Source: Planctomycetia bacterium
Lineage (GTDB): Bacteria; Planctomycetota; UBA1135; GCA-002686595
DNA: 33,312 nucleotides
Direction of reading: 5' to 3'
Assembly (NCBI GenBank): GCA_005799545.1
Contig: SYGM01000080.1
Location: 1-33,312 of the forward strand
Positions 1-8,474 of this stretch are shown here, one piece after another (positions within the stretch are counted from its first letter, which is position 1; every line of letters starts with the position of its first letter). The notes beneath the pieces are model-generated. The model made no database searches, was not told where the DNA came from, and saw only the letters and a program-made list of their open reading frames with translations. Made by a program: the position numbers and the translations under genes.

Positions 1-44
1 GTGCTGATCCACAGGTCCAGCTGGTCCGGGGAGGGTTCGGTCAT
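1..44 (-). CDS. N-terminal fragment of a leftward gene, product unknown
   Basis: Reading leftward from an ATG at 44 gives an open frame, MTEPSPDQLDLWIS, that runs off the window edge with no stop. The codons are GC-rich in the third position as in the neighbours, and a start here makes the gene divergent from the CsgG-family gene, leaving about 217 bases for both promoters. No clear ribosome binding site is visible. Only 14 residues can be read, so no family is assigned. The spacer 45-261 holds an imperfect direct repeat around 89-98 (two copies of a GAATTCTC-like element) and a short hairpin near 119-132, and nothing else I can name. Confidence 0.4.
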   Translation of the reverse strand, partial: MTEPSPDQLDLWIS

Positions 45-261
45 GACACGGGGGCATTGTCATCCGCCGTTGGAAGCACTCAAGAATTCTCGAAATTCTC
101 TGTGAGGTGAGCCTGTGGCTCCCGGATGGGAGTGCTTCGGAGAATCCCATGCCGGGCAGGAAATCCTTGTGAGATCGCGTGGCCAAGTGAATTTGAGAAG
201 GCGTGCGGGCACTGCTCCCGCAGTCCACCCTCCACGCTTTTCCTCACTACAGAGATACGCC

Positions 262-1080
262 ATGAAGCCCTCCCTGATCGCCTGCCTTGCTTTGCTGATC
301 CCCTGCATCCTCCCCTCCTGCCAATCCACTTCTTCGGCCGCGCAGGAGACCTCCGCGGAAGTCAACCTCCCGCCCTACAACGGTCCCAAGGCCCGCATCC
401 TGATCGACGACTTCATCTGGGGTGTTGGCGGCGATGGCAGCTATGCCGCCGAGTGGGAATATGAAGGTCCCGATGGCGAGACGCACCGCGGCCGCTGGAG
501 CGCGCAGTCGAACAAAGTGACGAATGGCCTGCAGGCATCGCTGAGCCAGTCGTTGATGTCGACGGATCGCTTCATCGTTCAGGACCGCGCCATGCTCAAG
601 CAGTACAAGCAGGAGCAGAAGCTCAAGGACGAAGGCATCGTCAAGGCGGACACCGCTCCGAAGATGGGGCGCGTGAACAGCGCCGAACTGCTGATTCGCG
701 GCACGGTCCTCGAATGGGAGGACGATGCCAGCGGCTCGGGCGGCATGGGCGGTGGTTTCCTCGGTCCGATCGCCGGCGGCATCGGCCTGAGCTCCCAGAA
801 GGGCAAGGTCGTGGTTCAGGTCGAAATCATCGATCTCGAAACGGGTGACAAGCTCGTCGCGCGCCAGGTCCGCGGCGAAGCCAGCTCGTCCGGGCTCACC
901 TTCGGCGGATTCGGCTGGGGCGGCGGCGCGATCCTCGGCGGCGTCTTCTCGGAGTACGAGAAGAAGCCGATGGGTGATGCGATCCGCAAGGCCATCGCCG
1001 AGTCGGTGAAGCTCGTCGCGACAAACGTGCCTCAGGAGTACTACCGTCACACCCGCGGTGGTGCGGTCGCGGCGCGCTGA
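262..1080 (+). CDS. CsgG/HfaB-family outer-membrane lipoprotein
   Basis: The product is 272 residues. It opens with a type II signal peptide whose lipobox LPSC places the lipidated Cys at residue 20. After that the family core can be followed: a strand ending in DDFIWG, a long helix pair around SLSQSLMSTDRFIVQDR, a region where the homologous family has AsYlirG (here AELLIRGTVLEWE), Gly-rich stretches around residues 155-175 and 210-230 that match the membrane beta-hairpin segments of CsgG, and the IIDLETGDKLVAR strand (family: TGevl). CsgG forms a secretion channel for curli; distant relatives are common in non-curli bacteria and their substrate is unknown. No curlin or CsgE/F partner is visible here. 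I chose the ATG at 262, not an upstream in-frame ATG at 115, because only 262 puts the signal peptide at the N-terminus. The ribosome site is weak (AGAGAT). Confidence 0.82.
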   Translation: MKPSLIACLALLIPCILPSCQSTSSAAQETSAEVNLPPYNGPKARILIDDFIWGVGGDGSYAAEWEYEGPDGETHRGRWSAQSNKVTNGLQASLSQSLMSTDRFIVQDRAMLKQYKQEQKLKDEGIVKADTAPKMGRVNSAELLIRGTVLEWEDDASGSGGMGGGFLGPIAGGIGLSSQKGKVVVQVEIIDLETGDKLVARQVRGEASSSGLTFGGFGWGGGAILGGVFSEYEKKPMGDAIRKAIAESVKLVATNVPQEYYRHTRGGAVAAR

Positions 1081-1101
1081 GACGCTGAAGGCCCGACATG
1101 T

Positions 1102-1128
1102 CCGGCTCCGGCCTCAGGCCGGGGCCGG
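1102..1128. terminator. Strong bidirectional hairpin between convergent genes
   Basis: The left arm 1102-1113 and right arm 1117-1128 pair over 12 positions with one G-T wobble and a three-base TCA loop, all in G/C. It sits in the 54-base gap between the convergent CsgG and M64 peptidase genes, which suits a terminator working in both directions. No long T tract follows on either side. Confidence 0.7.
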
Positions 1129-1134
1129 CTGTGT

Positions 1135-2808
1135 TCACGGACAGAACTGAACACGCAGGGTGTTGCTGAGGTTGGTTCCCGAGCCCCCTCCCGGGATATC
1201 GCGAAACCAGAACTGGAAGAAGCGCGTGTCGCCCGGCTGGATGATGGCACCACCCGGAAGCGATTGGAGATTGACCGTCTGTGTGGCGTCACCGAAGAGG
1301 TTGGTCTGGGTGATCGGGAAGCGGAAGATCGAGCCACCCGCACAGCGCACCCCGTTGCCCAGCGGAGTCTGCGTCTGCGTGGTCCCGAAGAAGAAGATCC
1401 CGTTGACCTGCGGCGGACAGTTGATCGCCAGCAGTTGGAGGCTGTTGGCGGCAAGACTGTTGCTACCAAGGCCCTGAATGCTCGCTCCCGGACCGGCGGA
1501 GTTGGGCGAGAGCGGGCAGAGAGTCGTGAACGCGCTCGAAGGCAGGATGCTCCAGGACCTCGACTCGGTCATGAACTGCGCGCGCTTGGTTTCATCCTTC
1601 ACCATCGTCGTGTTGTCCACGACGGTGACTGAAACGATCGCTGCGCAGGCGCCAAGGGAGAGGCTGGGCAGGCTGAGCGTCGTGCCTGTGGCTCCCACGA
1701 TCGGATTGCCGTTCAGGTACCACTGGATCGCCAACGGGTTGCCCGTGGGAGCAACCGGCGTGACAAACAGGGTCTCGCTTCCGTTGAGGGTCACCCCCGT
1801 CGGCGTGGAATCGTCGATCGGATCCACGAGCTTGTAGATCTCGATGATGATCGACTCGGCACTCGGCAGGTTGAAGGGCCGATCGAGGCTGCGCATCAAC
1901 GAGTTGTTGGTCGGCCGGTATACTCCGAATTGGCTGTAACTGGAACCCTCGAACGTGGAGACCAGACCATCAAAAGCCGCATTGTTGATGCCCAGCCAGC
2001 GATACCACTTGGCCAGCGCAGCGAGCATGGCGGATGAAGTGAGCTTGGAGGAGTTGGGTGCGCCGGGTTCACCCCCTGTGTAGGTCGCCGGGCCGCCGTA
2101 GTCGTATTCATCGGCCAGATTGCCCAGTGCATGACCGAACTCATGCCGGACGATTTCCAGAGCGGCGCCATTGCCGGCAGCCGATGTCGCGAGGTCATTG
2201 GAGGGATAGCCGGCGCCTCCGTAGGTGCTTGAATTGGCGAGCGCCAGCACGAGATCGACATCCGGAGCGTTGTTGGCGAACTGATAGGCCTTGGTCACAT
2301 CCACGCACAGCAGACGATCGATGCCGTTGCACCAGTAGCCCATGTCCAGGGCCGTATTGCGCTGGATACCCTGAGCCGGATCGTTGTCGACGCCGGAGTC
2401 CACCGAAACCACGTCTACGCGATGGACGAGGAACAGCGGCTTGTAGGTGAGATACGGTTCCTTATTGAAGAAGTTCGTGGCGATGCCGGCGGCTTGAGTG
2501 GCGTACGTTCCGAGCTGGGCACTTTGGTATCCATCACCAACGATCACCAGATCCACACGGTTGGCGGGATTGGGAGCGACGAGGAAGGGTGTCAGAGTGG
2601 TGACCAGCGCCGGCTGCACGGAGGTCACGGATCCCTTGACGGGGGTCAGCATGTCGACCCTACCACCTGTCAAATTTCCGTTGGCATCGAGAGTGTCCCA
2701 GTAAACCTGCTCACGGTGCAGATCCTGAGCTTGTGCGATCCCAAGCAGCACCCACACCCCCGCCGACATGACCAAGCGCATGCAACCCAGTCTACCCCCG
2801 AACCGCAT
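1135..2808 (-). CDS. Exported M64-family metallopeptidase with C-terminal beta domain
   Basis: The 557-residue product has a signal peptide ending at AQA-QD. The zinc signature is RHEFGHALGNLADEY: His222, Glu223, His226 and the third ligand Asp233, the HExxHxxgxxxD form typical of peptidase family M64 (the IgA-protease-like family). A tract near residues 325-415 with IQWYLNGNPIVGA looks like an Ig-type fold. The last ~125 residues form a separate domain starting CPLSPNSAGPG, with PLGNGVRCAGGSIFR and FFQFWFRD as landmarks and ending FCP. From memory, I associate this type of ending with many secreted planctomycetal proteins. It probably acts outside the cytoplasm on unknown proteins. The start could be ATG 2808 or 2781; both leave an intact signal peptide. 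An ATG at 2883 would prefix a long proline/glycine-rich stretch and overlap the divergent gene, so I reject it. Confidence 0.85.
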   Translation of the reverse strand: MRFGGRLGCMRLVMSAGVWVLLGIAQAQDLHREQVYWDTLDANGNLTGGRVDMLTPVKGSVTSVQPALVTTLTPFLVAPNPANRVDLVIVGDGYQSAQLGTYATQAAGIATNFFNKEPYLTYKPLFLVHRVDVVSVDSGVDNDPAQGIQRNTALDMGYWCNGIDRLLCVDVTKAYQFANNAPDVDLVLALANSSTYGGAGYPSNDLATSAAGNGAALEIVRHEFGHALGNLADEYDYGGPATYTGGEPGAPNSSKLTSSAMLAALAKWYRWLGINNAAFDGLVSTFEGSSYSQFGVYRPTNNSLMRSLDRPFNLPSAESIIIEIYKLVDPIDDSTPTGVTLNGSETLFVTPVAPTGNPLAIQWYLNGNPIVGATGTTLSLPSLSLGACAAIVSVTVVDNTTMVKDETKRAQFMTESRSWSILPSSAFTTLCPLSPNSAGPGASIQGLGSNSLAANSLQLLAINCPPQVNGIFFFGTTQTQTPLGNGVRCAGGSIFRFPITQTNLFGDATQTVNLQSLPGGAIIQPGDTRFFQFWFRDIPGGGSGTNLSNTLRVQFCP

Positions 2809-2881
2809 GGGAGGTTTATATCCCCCTTTCAGGCCGCCTTTCCCTTGAGCCGGAATCGGCGCCTGCGCGATACTGCCCGGC

Positions 2882-3373
2882 ATGGCTGCATCCGATCAGG
2901 GCCACTGGCACGCAGAGCACTCCTCAAGGTGGGGTGTGACAGTGCTGCTGGGGCTCGCCAGCCTGCTCTTGATGCTCGCAGGCAGCTCGATGCTTGTGCA
3001 CTCCCACGAAGGGGTGGATGCGCACGTGCACATCCTGGGTCGAGTTCACACAGAGCCCGCTCCTGCGATGCACGGGCAGGCCCACTTGCAAGCTGAGGCG
3101 CCCGCCCATCAAGACAGCCATCCCACCTTTGCGCAGGCTGACAACGAGCATTTTTCGATGCTGATTGTCTGGCCCGCTTGCACTGCATCCCGCACGGCAT
3201 TCGATCACACCGCGCTTGGCCATGTTTCGTTCCCAAGGCCCGCTCCGGAGGTCGGCATCGACGTTCCGATCACCTTGCCGCAGGCCTTGCAGCGTGGACC
3301 GCCGGATCCGATCCGACCTGGGTGTTCCGGCACACAACGGTTTCTACAAACGACTCACGCACTTTTGATCTGA
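2882..3373 (+). CDS. Small His-rich single-span membrane protein of a metal-efflux locus
   Basis: The 163-residue product has one hydrophobic segment (about residues 18-38, VTVLLGLASLLLMLAG) followed by a histidine-rich region (HSHEGVDAHVHILGRVH, then further HG, AHL, AHQDSHP) containing about a dozen His in 60 residues. Such segments usually bind transition metals in the periplasm. A C-terminal RGPPDP resembles the ending of short DUF2946-type proteins found beside Cus/Czc systems, but the match is slight. The gene precedes the efflux adaptor in the same direction with a 76-base gap, so a metal-sensing or metal-buffering role is inferred. Its reading frame is intact, unlike the two genes that follow. 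Confidence 0.65.
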   Translation: MAASDQGHWHAEHSSRWGVTVLLGLASLLLMLAGSSMLVHSHEGVDAHVHILGRVHTEPAPAMHGQAHLQAEAPAHQDSHPTFAQADNEHFSMLIVWPACTASRTAFDHTALGHVSFPRPAPEVGIDVPITLPQALQRGPPDPIRPGCSGTQRFLQTTHALLI

Positions 3374-3449
3374 CATCGCGGCCCCGAGCACGCATCGCGT
3401 GTTCGTGCCGCCATGTTCGCTGTTTCAATCGTCACTGTGAGGTTTCCCG

Positions 3450-5030
3450 TTGAAGTTCTCTTCGTTGCCTTTCCCCGTTCTTGCCTGCTTCCTGCTGATC
3501 TGTGCTCCGATTGCATGCTCTCACGATCACGAGGATCACACGCACCCGCCCGCAGATTCCGAGCTGGAGCCGATCCGGCATACGGTCTTCGGCAGCAAAC
3601 TGCTCCTGTTTCTTGAACACCCTCCGCTGATTCGAGCGGAGTCAGCGCGTTTTCTCGCTCACTTCAGCATCCTCGAAACAGGAGAACCGGTCCGTGAAGG
3701 ACGCGTGCAACTTGCCTTGGGAGACTTGCGGTGGGAGCAGAATTCACCGGCCCGAGATGGCTTGTTCATTCCCGCAGGCGCACCCCCGGCTGCCGGCAGG
3801 TTCCCGCTGAAGGTCACACTTGCGACCTCCGAACTGCAAGAGGAGTTCGACCTGGGCTTCGTCGAGGTATTCGAGAACGCCAAAGGGGTCCCTCCTTCCT
3901 CCGCAGACAGCACTTGCGATTCGGTCGACTTCCTGCTCGAACAACAATGGAAGATCGGGCTTCTGGTCAGACCCGCCACGGATGGACTCATCAAGGTGCA
4001 GCGCTCAGTCCCTGCGGTGCTTGAGCTTGAGGAGACCGCACAAGCCTGCGTTTCCGCTGGGATTTCCGGCCTGCTCGCAGGCTCCGGCGATCAGGGTTTG
4101 CCGCGTATAGGAGAGCGTGTGGAGCGCAACGCACCCATCGTCTCACTTGAACCACTCCTGAACACCGTCGAGGCAACACAGCTGCGTGTTTGGGAATTGG
4201 AAGCCAAGCTGCTCGAACAACAGACGCGACACGAACTCGACCTGGCCCGATCGCAGCTTGTGCAAGGCGAACGTGAGCTCGCGCGGACCCACGCATCCAA
4301 GGAACGCGGCTTTGCCACATAGGCTGAACTGGACCAGGCCGCAGGTGTCGTGAAGGAAGCACAGCTGCATGTGGCTGCGCTCGAGGAGAGAGTACGGGTG
4401 GTTGTGACGCAGGAGCCGACGGCGGGACCGATGCGCGTTCTTGTGCTGGCTCCGATTGCGGGCGTGGTTACCGAAACACGCGCCGTATTGGGCCAACACG
4501 TTCAGGCCGGAGATCGTCTGCTTTTCATCGCTGACCCCCTCATTCTGAGGGTGCGAGTCACGGTTCCGGAAGAAAGTCTCTCCCTCTTCCTTTCCTCGGA
4601 GCTTTTCGATCTGTCACCGGCCCTCGCAAAATCCGCATCGACTCAGGCCACGCCGAATGAGCTGACGCTGGCCAGCGAGATCGATCCCTCAACTCGCGCA
4701 CTGACCGCGATTCTGAGGCCTCGAGTCGTGCCTGAGGACTGGCGTTCTGGAATGCTGCTCACCGTGATGGCAACCGAGTTCCGAAAGGCAGCCGCCGTGA
4801 CCATACCGCCTGAGGCCGTCGTTTCGGATCAGGGCATGTCCACCGCCTACGTCATGCTGGATGGCGAAAAGTTCCAGCGCAGGGTCCTGAAGCTTGGCAC
4901 TCGGGATTCCGAACGTGTGGAAGTGCTCTCCGGTATCACTGCAGGAGAGCGAGTTGTCACCCGTGGCGCCCATTTCGTCCGGCTTGCTTCGATGGTCCCT
5001 GAAGGCTTCGGACACGGCCACGCACACTGA
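3450..5030 (+). pseudogene. CusB/CzcB-type efflux adaptor interrupted by an in-frame TAG
   Basis: The adaptor (membrane fusion protein) would link an RND pump to an outer-membrane channel. A TTG at 3450 with GAGG about 8 bases upstream starts a signal peptide ending in IACS, followed by a His-rich metal-binding stretch HDHEDHTH. Residues ~45-140 form the extra N-terminal domain of CusB-like adaptors (ETGEPVREGRVQLALGDL). The barrel/lipoyl half (GISGLLAGSG...RIGERVERNAPI) and coiled coil (ELEAKLLEQQ...RELARTHASKERGFAT) follow, then TAG at 4320-4322, then in the same frame AELDQAAGVVKEAQ, the second lipoyl half (VLAPIAGVVTETRAVLGQHV) and the beta-barrel and membrane-proximal domains to a TGA. 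In this family the position after GF(I/A)S/T is normally Gln before AELD, so the change is readily explained as CAG to TAG. No other lesion is seen. The last residues are again His-rich (GHGHAH). Confidence 0.82.
4320..4322 (+). other. In-frame amber codon inside the adaptor gene
   Basis: TAG lies between GFAT and AELDQ, in the coiled coil, where relatives usually have Gln. Downstream the frame stays open and family-like for 235 codons to a TGA at 5028-5030, so a frameshift is excluded as the lesion. Confidence 0.9.
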
Positions 5031-5047
5031 GCACGGAGGATCACGAC

Positions 5048-7123
5048 ATGGTCGAATCGCTCATTCAATGGTCGCTGCGCAATCGCGTGCTCGTCGTCAT
5101 CCTTGCACTCGCTGTATCGATTGCCGGGGCGTGGCTTGGATCGAAAATGCCCGTTGACGTGTTGCCCGACTTGACGGCACCCACGGTTACGGTGATCACA
5201 GAGGGGACCAGCCTCAGCCCCGAGGAAATGGAGACCCAAGTCACCATTCCCATTGAAGGTGCCCTCAACGGCGCACATGGGGTTCGGAGAGTCCGATCCG
5301 GTACAGCTCTCGGACTCAGCGTCGTATGGGTTGAGTTCGACTGGGACACGCCGATGTCGCAGGCCCGACAGACCGTAAGCGAAAGACTGCTTCTTGTTGC
5401 AGATCGCATGCCGCCACAGGCCAACCAACCAAAGCTTGCGCCTGCGTCTTCCATCATGGGCGAGGTGCTGTTCTTCGCGGTTGTCAGTGAACGACATGAC
5501 GATCTGGCACTGCGCACCACAGCTCAGACGATTGTGCGCAGACGACTGCTCACACTGAGTGGGGTCTCGCAGGTTTCGGTTCTCGGGGGCAGCGTTCCTC
5601 AGTTTCAGATCGTCCTTTCCCCGGAAGCGCTGCTTGCATACGGCCTCGATGCGAGCGCTGTCGTGGAAGCACTCGAAGCGACGAACTCGAATCTATCCGG
5701 AGGGGTAATCGTCGACGGTCCACGCGAGCTCGTGATTGAGGCTATGGGAAGGGTTCGGACAGTTGACGAGCTCGCCTCCACCGTTGTGGCGCTGAGGCAG
5801 GGTCGTTCGATCCGGGTTTCCGATCTTGGGGTCATCCGTGTGGGCGCAGCAGCGCGGCGTGGAAGCGCCGCCTCGGCGACCCGCAATCCGGACGGAACAG
5901 CGAGGATTGAAGACGCTGTCATTCTTGCTGTGCAGAAACAGCCGGGGACGAACACGCTTGCTCTTACGCAGGATCTGGATCGTGCACTTGATGACATCGA
6001 ACACCAGCTTCCATCCGCAATGCGGTTGCGGCGCGACCTGTTTCGCCAAGCGTCCTTCATTGAAAGGTCTGTCGAGAACACAGGCACCGCACTGGTTGAA
6101 GGCGCTGCAATGGTCGTGCTTGTCGTGCTGATGTTTCTCGCCAGTCTTCGAACAAGTTTGTTGACGCTTGTCGTGCTCCCTGTATCCGTGCTTACGACAA
6201 CAGTAGTTCTATATTTCTTCGGAGGAATCAACACGATGACGCTGGGCGGCCTTGCCATTGCAATTGGCGCCTTGGTTGACGACGCAATCATCGATGTCGA
6301 GAACATTGTGCGCCGACTCCGGGAGAACCACGCACTGCCGGAAGAGCAGCGCAAGCCGGTCTTGGCGGTCATTTATTCCGCCAGCGTTGAGGTTCGAGCT
6401 TCGATCGTTCTTGCCACGGCCATCATCCTGCTGGCGTTTCTGCCGCTGTTTTTCCTCTCTGGAATCGAGGGCCGGTTGCTGCTTCCTCTGGGTATGGCGT
6501 TCTGCATCTCGCTCAGCGTGTCCCTGCTGGTTGCCTTGACTTTGACTCCTGCGCTCGCGGCGTGGTTTCTGCCGGACACCAAGGCAATCTCGTCAGCAGG
6601 GGATTCACGACTCGTCATCGCGATCAAGAGGCTGTACCAACCCGTACTCGATTGGTCCCTGAAGCGACTCGCAGTATTGACTGGACTGGGTGCCTGCGGT
6701 CTTGTGGCGGCGGGGCTCGGGCTTGCGCGAACCGGCACCGGGTTTCTGCCTGAGTTCAACGAGGGCGCGTTGGTCATCGGAGCAGTCACGGAGCCGGGCA
6801 CCTCTCTTGATCAAAGCATCGGCATTGCAAAGCTGGTCGATCAGGCTCTGAATGAGACAGAAGCTCAGTTCATGCGTGCGACAGGTGTTGTGATGTCGGC
6901 TGAGGAACAGAGCCTTTAGACACTGCGCGAGGCTGTGGCGCACGGTGATGCCACCCTGCAGGCTCAGCTTGCCGCGGAACGATCGGTTCTGGAAACCAGG
7001 CGGCGTCTGGAAGCGGCCCGCTGGGCCAGCTTCGGTCTCCACTTGCAGCTTGAAGAAGCGGTTGGCTCTCCTCTGGTTCAGGCCACTTTCACAACAACTG
7101 CGCCCGAACCGCGCGGCCCTTGA
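5048..7123 (+). pseudogene. Truncated CzcA/CusA-type RND pump fused to TolC-like C-terminus
   Basis: A good GGAGG precedes the ATG. The first ~600 residues are a heavy-metal RND pump: first membrane helix (NRVLVVILALAVSIAGAWLG), MPVDVLPDLTAPTVTV, the first porter loop, a bundle of helices at ~340-540 including GALVDDAIIDVEN with Asp411 in the proton-relay helix, and another helix before FLPEFNEGALVIGAVTEPG. Full pumps are ~1040 residues. Here similarity stops after KLVDQALNE (~codon 603, nt ~6857). What follows (TEAQFMRATG.., then after TAG at 6917-6919, TLREAVAHGDATL, SVLETRRRLEAAR, LQLEEAVGSPL) reads like the C-terminal helical hairpin of a TolC/CzcC outer-membrane protein. The simplest reading is a deletion joining pump and channel genes, followed by a nonsense change. 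The last 35 bases overlap the end of the convergent dbpA gene. Confidence 0.8.
6917..6919 (+). other. Second in-frame amber codon, near the pump/TolC-like junction
   Basis: The TAG separates AEEQSL from TLREAVAHGDA. Both sides look like one TolC-type helix, and the frame continues for 67 codons to a TGA at 7121-7123. It is the same stop triplet as in the adaptor gene upstream. Confidence 0.8.
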
Positions 7124-8474
7124 CGCCTCCGCGCAGCATGTGCAGCGCCAGCCGGGCCTGCTCCCGCTCGACCGCAACATAGCTCGCCATGTCGAGGATC
7201 TCGATCTTGCCAACCTGAGTGCCGCGCAGCCCGCCTTCGGCCGTCAGCGCGCCGAGAATGTCACCGGGACGCTGCTTCTGCTTGCGTCCGCCGAGAATCT
7301 GGATCGTTGCCATTCGCGGAGCTACCTGTTTCGCCTGCGCTCGCGGAACGGCAGCCCAATCGGTCCACTCGCAGGCTCGAGCACGCATCTCCTCGATGCG
7401 TTCGGCGCGGTGGCGCTCGCCCGGGCTCACGAGACTCAACGCCAGTCCCTCCCGATCGACGCGAGCCGTTCGCCCAACGCGGTGCGTGTGGGTGTCGGCA
7501 TCGGGTGATACCTCGGCATTGATGACGAGCTCCAGATCCGGGATATCGATGCCGCGCGCGGCCACATCCGTGGCAACGAGCACGGTGGCGCTGCGGTTCT
7601 CAAAGCGGATCAACACCTGATCCCGCTCGCGCTGCTCCAGATCGCCGTGGAGCGCGAGTACGGCATGGCCTGCGGCGTTGAGATGCTCGCACAGCCGCTT
7701 GCAGGCTTCCTTGGTATTGCAGAAGACCAGCGCGCGCTCACTGCGGTGGTGTTCCAAGAGCCTGCGCACGGCCTCGGGGCGCTGTTCCTCTTCGATGCGG
7801 AACCACTGCTGGCGCAGCTGCTCGTGGGTACGGGCCTCTTCGAGGCGGATGCGCACCGGGTCGCGCAGCAGACGCAGGCCCACGGCTTCCAGCTCCGGGG
7901 GAAATGTGGCCGAGAACAGCAGGGTCTGGCGATCTTCCGGACAGCGCTCCAGCACGCGCTGGATGTCGGGCAGAAAGCCCATGTCGAGCATGCGATCGGC
8001 CTCGTCGAGCACCAGCGTGCGCAGCTGTCGCAGTTCGAGAGAGCCGCGACCGAGGTGATCGAGGACGCGACCGGGCGTTCCCACCACGACGTGCGCGCCA
8101 TGTTCGAGGCTCGCGAGCTGCGGCCGGATCGGCTGACCCCCGGACAGCACCAAGACCTTGATGTTCTCCATGCCGCGCGCCAGTCGCCGAATCTCGCCCG
8201 CAACCTGCTCCGCCAGCTCGCGGGTGGGTGTCAGTACCAGCGCCTGGGTGCCGTGAAAGGCAGCCTCGAGGCGCATCAGCAGCGGCAGCGAAAAGGCCGC
8301 GGTCTTTCCGCTGCCCGTCTTGGCAAGGGCGAGCAGATCCGAACCTTCCAGCGTCCTCGGCAGCGACTGCGCCTGGATCGGCGTCATGCGCTCATAGCCG
8401 AGGCTGGGCAGATTGGCGAGCAGTGCCCGGCTGAGGGGAAGCGCTTCGAAGGACGTGTTTTCGGACGAACTCAC
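7089..8474 (-). CDS. dbpA: DEAD-box ATP-dependent RNA helicase DbpA
   Basis: The 461-residue protein has every DEAD-box motif in order: Q motif (Gln34), Walker A AKTGSGKT (51-58), TPTREL (82-87), TPGR, DEAD (157-160), SAT (188-190), TDVAARGIDIP and HRVGRTAR. From about residue 387 it carries the DbpA-type RNA-recognition domain (ATIQILGGRKQK, RPGDILGAL, VGKIEI, SYVAVE, KGRAVRAQLL). In E. coli this domain binds hairpin 92 of 23S rRNA, and the enzyme assists 50S subunit assembly in the cytoplasm. The start is GTG at 8474 and shares a GTGA overlap with the stop of the upstream transglutaminase/esterase gene, so translation is probably coupled. Its length matches E. coli DbpA (about 457). Confidence 0.93.
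   Translation of the reverse strand: MSSSENTSFEALPLSRALLANLPSLGYERMTPIQAQSLPRTLEGSDLLALAKTGSGKTAAFSLPLLMRLEAAFHGTQALVLTPTRELAEQVAGEIRRLARGMENIKVLVLSGGQPIRPQLASLEHGAHVVVGTPGRVLDHLGRGSLELRQLRTLVLDEADRMLDMGFLPDIQRVLERCPEDRQTLLFSATFPPELEAVGLRLLRDPVRIRLEEARTHEQLRQQWFRIEEEQRPEAVRRLLEHHRSERALVFCNTKEACKRLCEHLNAAGHAVLALHGDLEQRERDQVLIRFENRSATVLVATDVAARGIDIPDLELVINAEVSPDADTHTHRVGRTARVDREGLALSLVSPGERHRAERIEEMRARACEWTDWAAVPRAQAKQVAPRMATIQILGGRKQKQRPGDILGALTAEGGLRGTQVGKIEILDMASYVAVEREQARLALHMLRGGVKGRAVRAQLL

Noticed and set aside
247-1050. 267-codon minus-strand frame opposite the CsgG-family gene
   Set aside because: The plus-strand product has a lipobox and family motifs; the antisense frame has none.
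4320-6919. Reassigned or suppressed TAG as a general genetic-code feature
   Set aside because: At least three intact genes here end in TAG (pseudopilin at 11507-11509, EEP lipoprotein at 11506-11508, rhodanese at 12723-12725), so TAG is an ordinary stop. The pump gene is also truncated, which points to decay. Local readthrough is not excluded.
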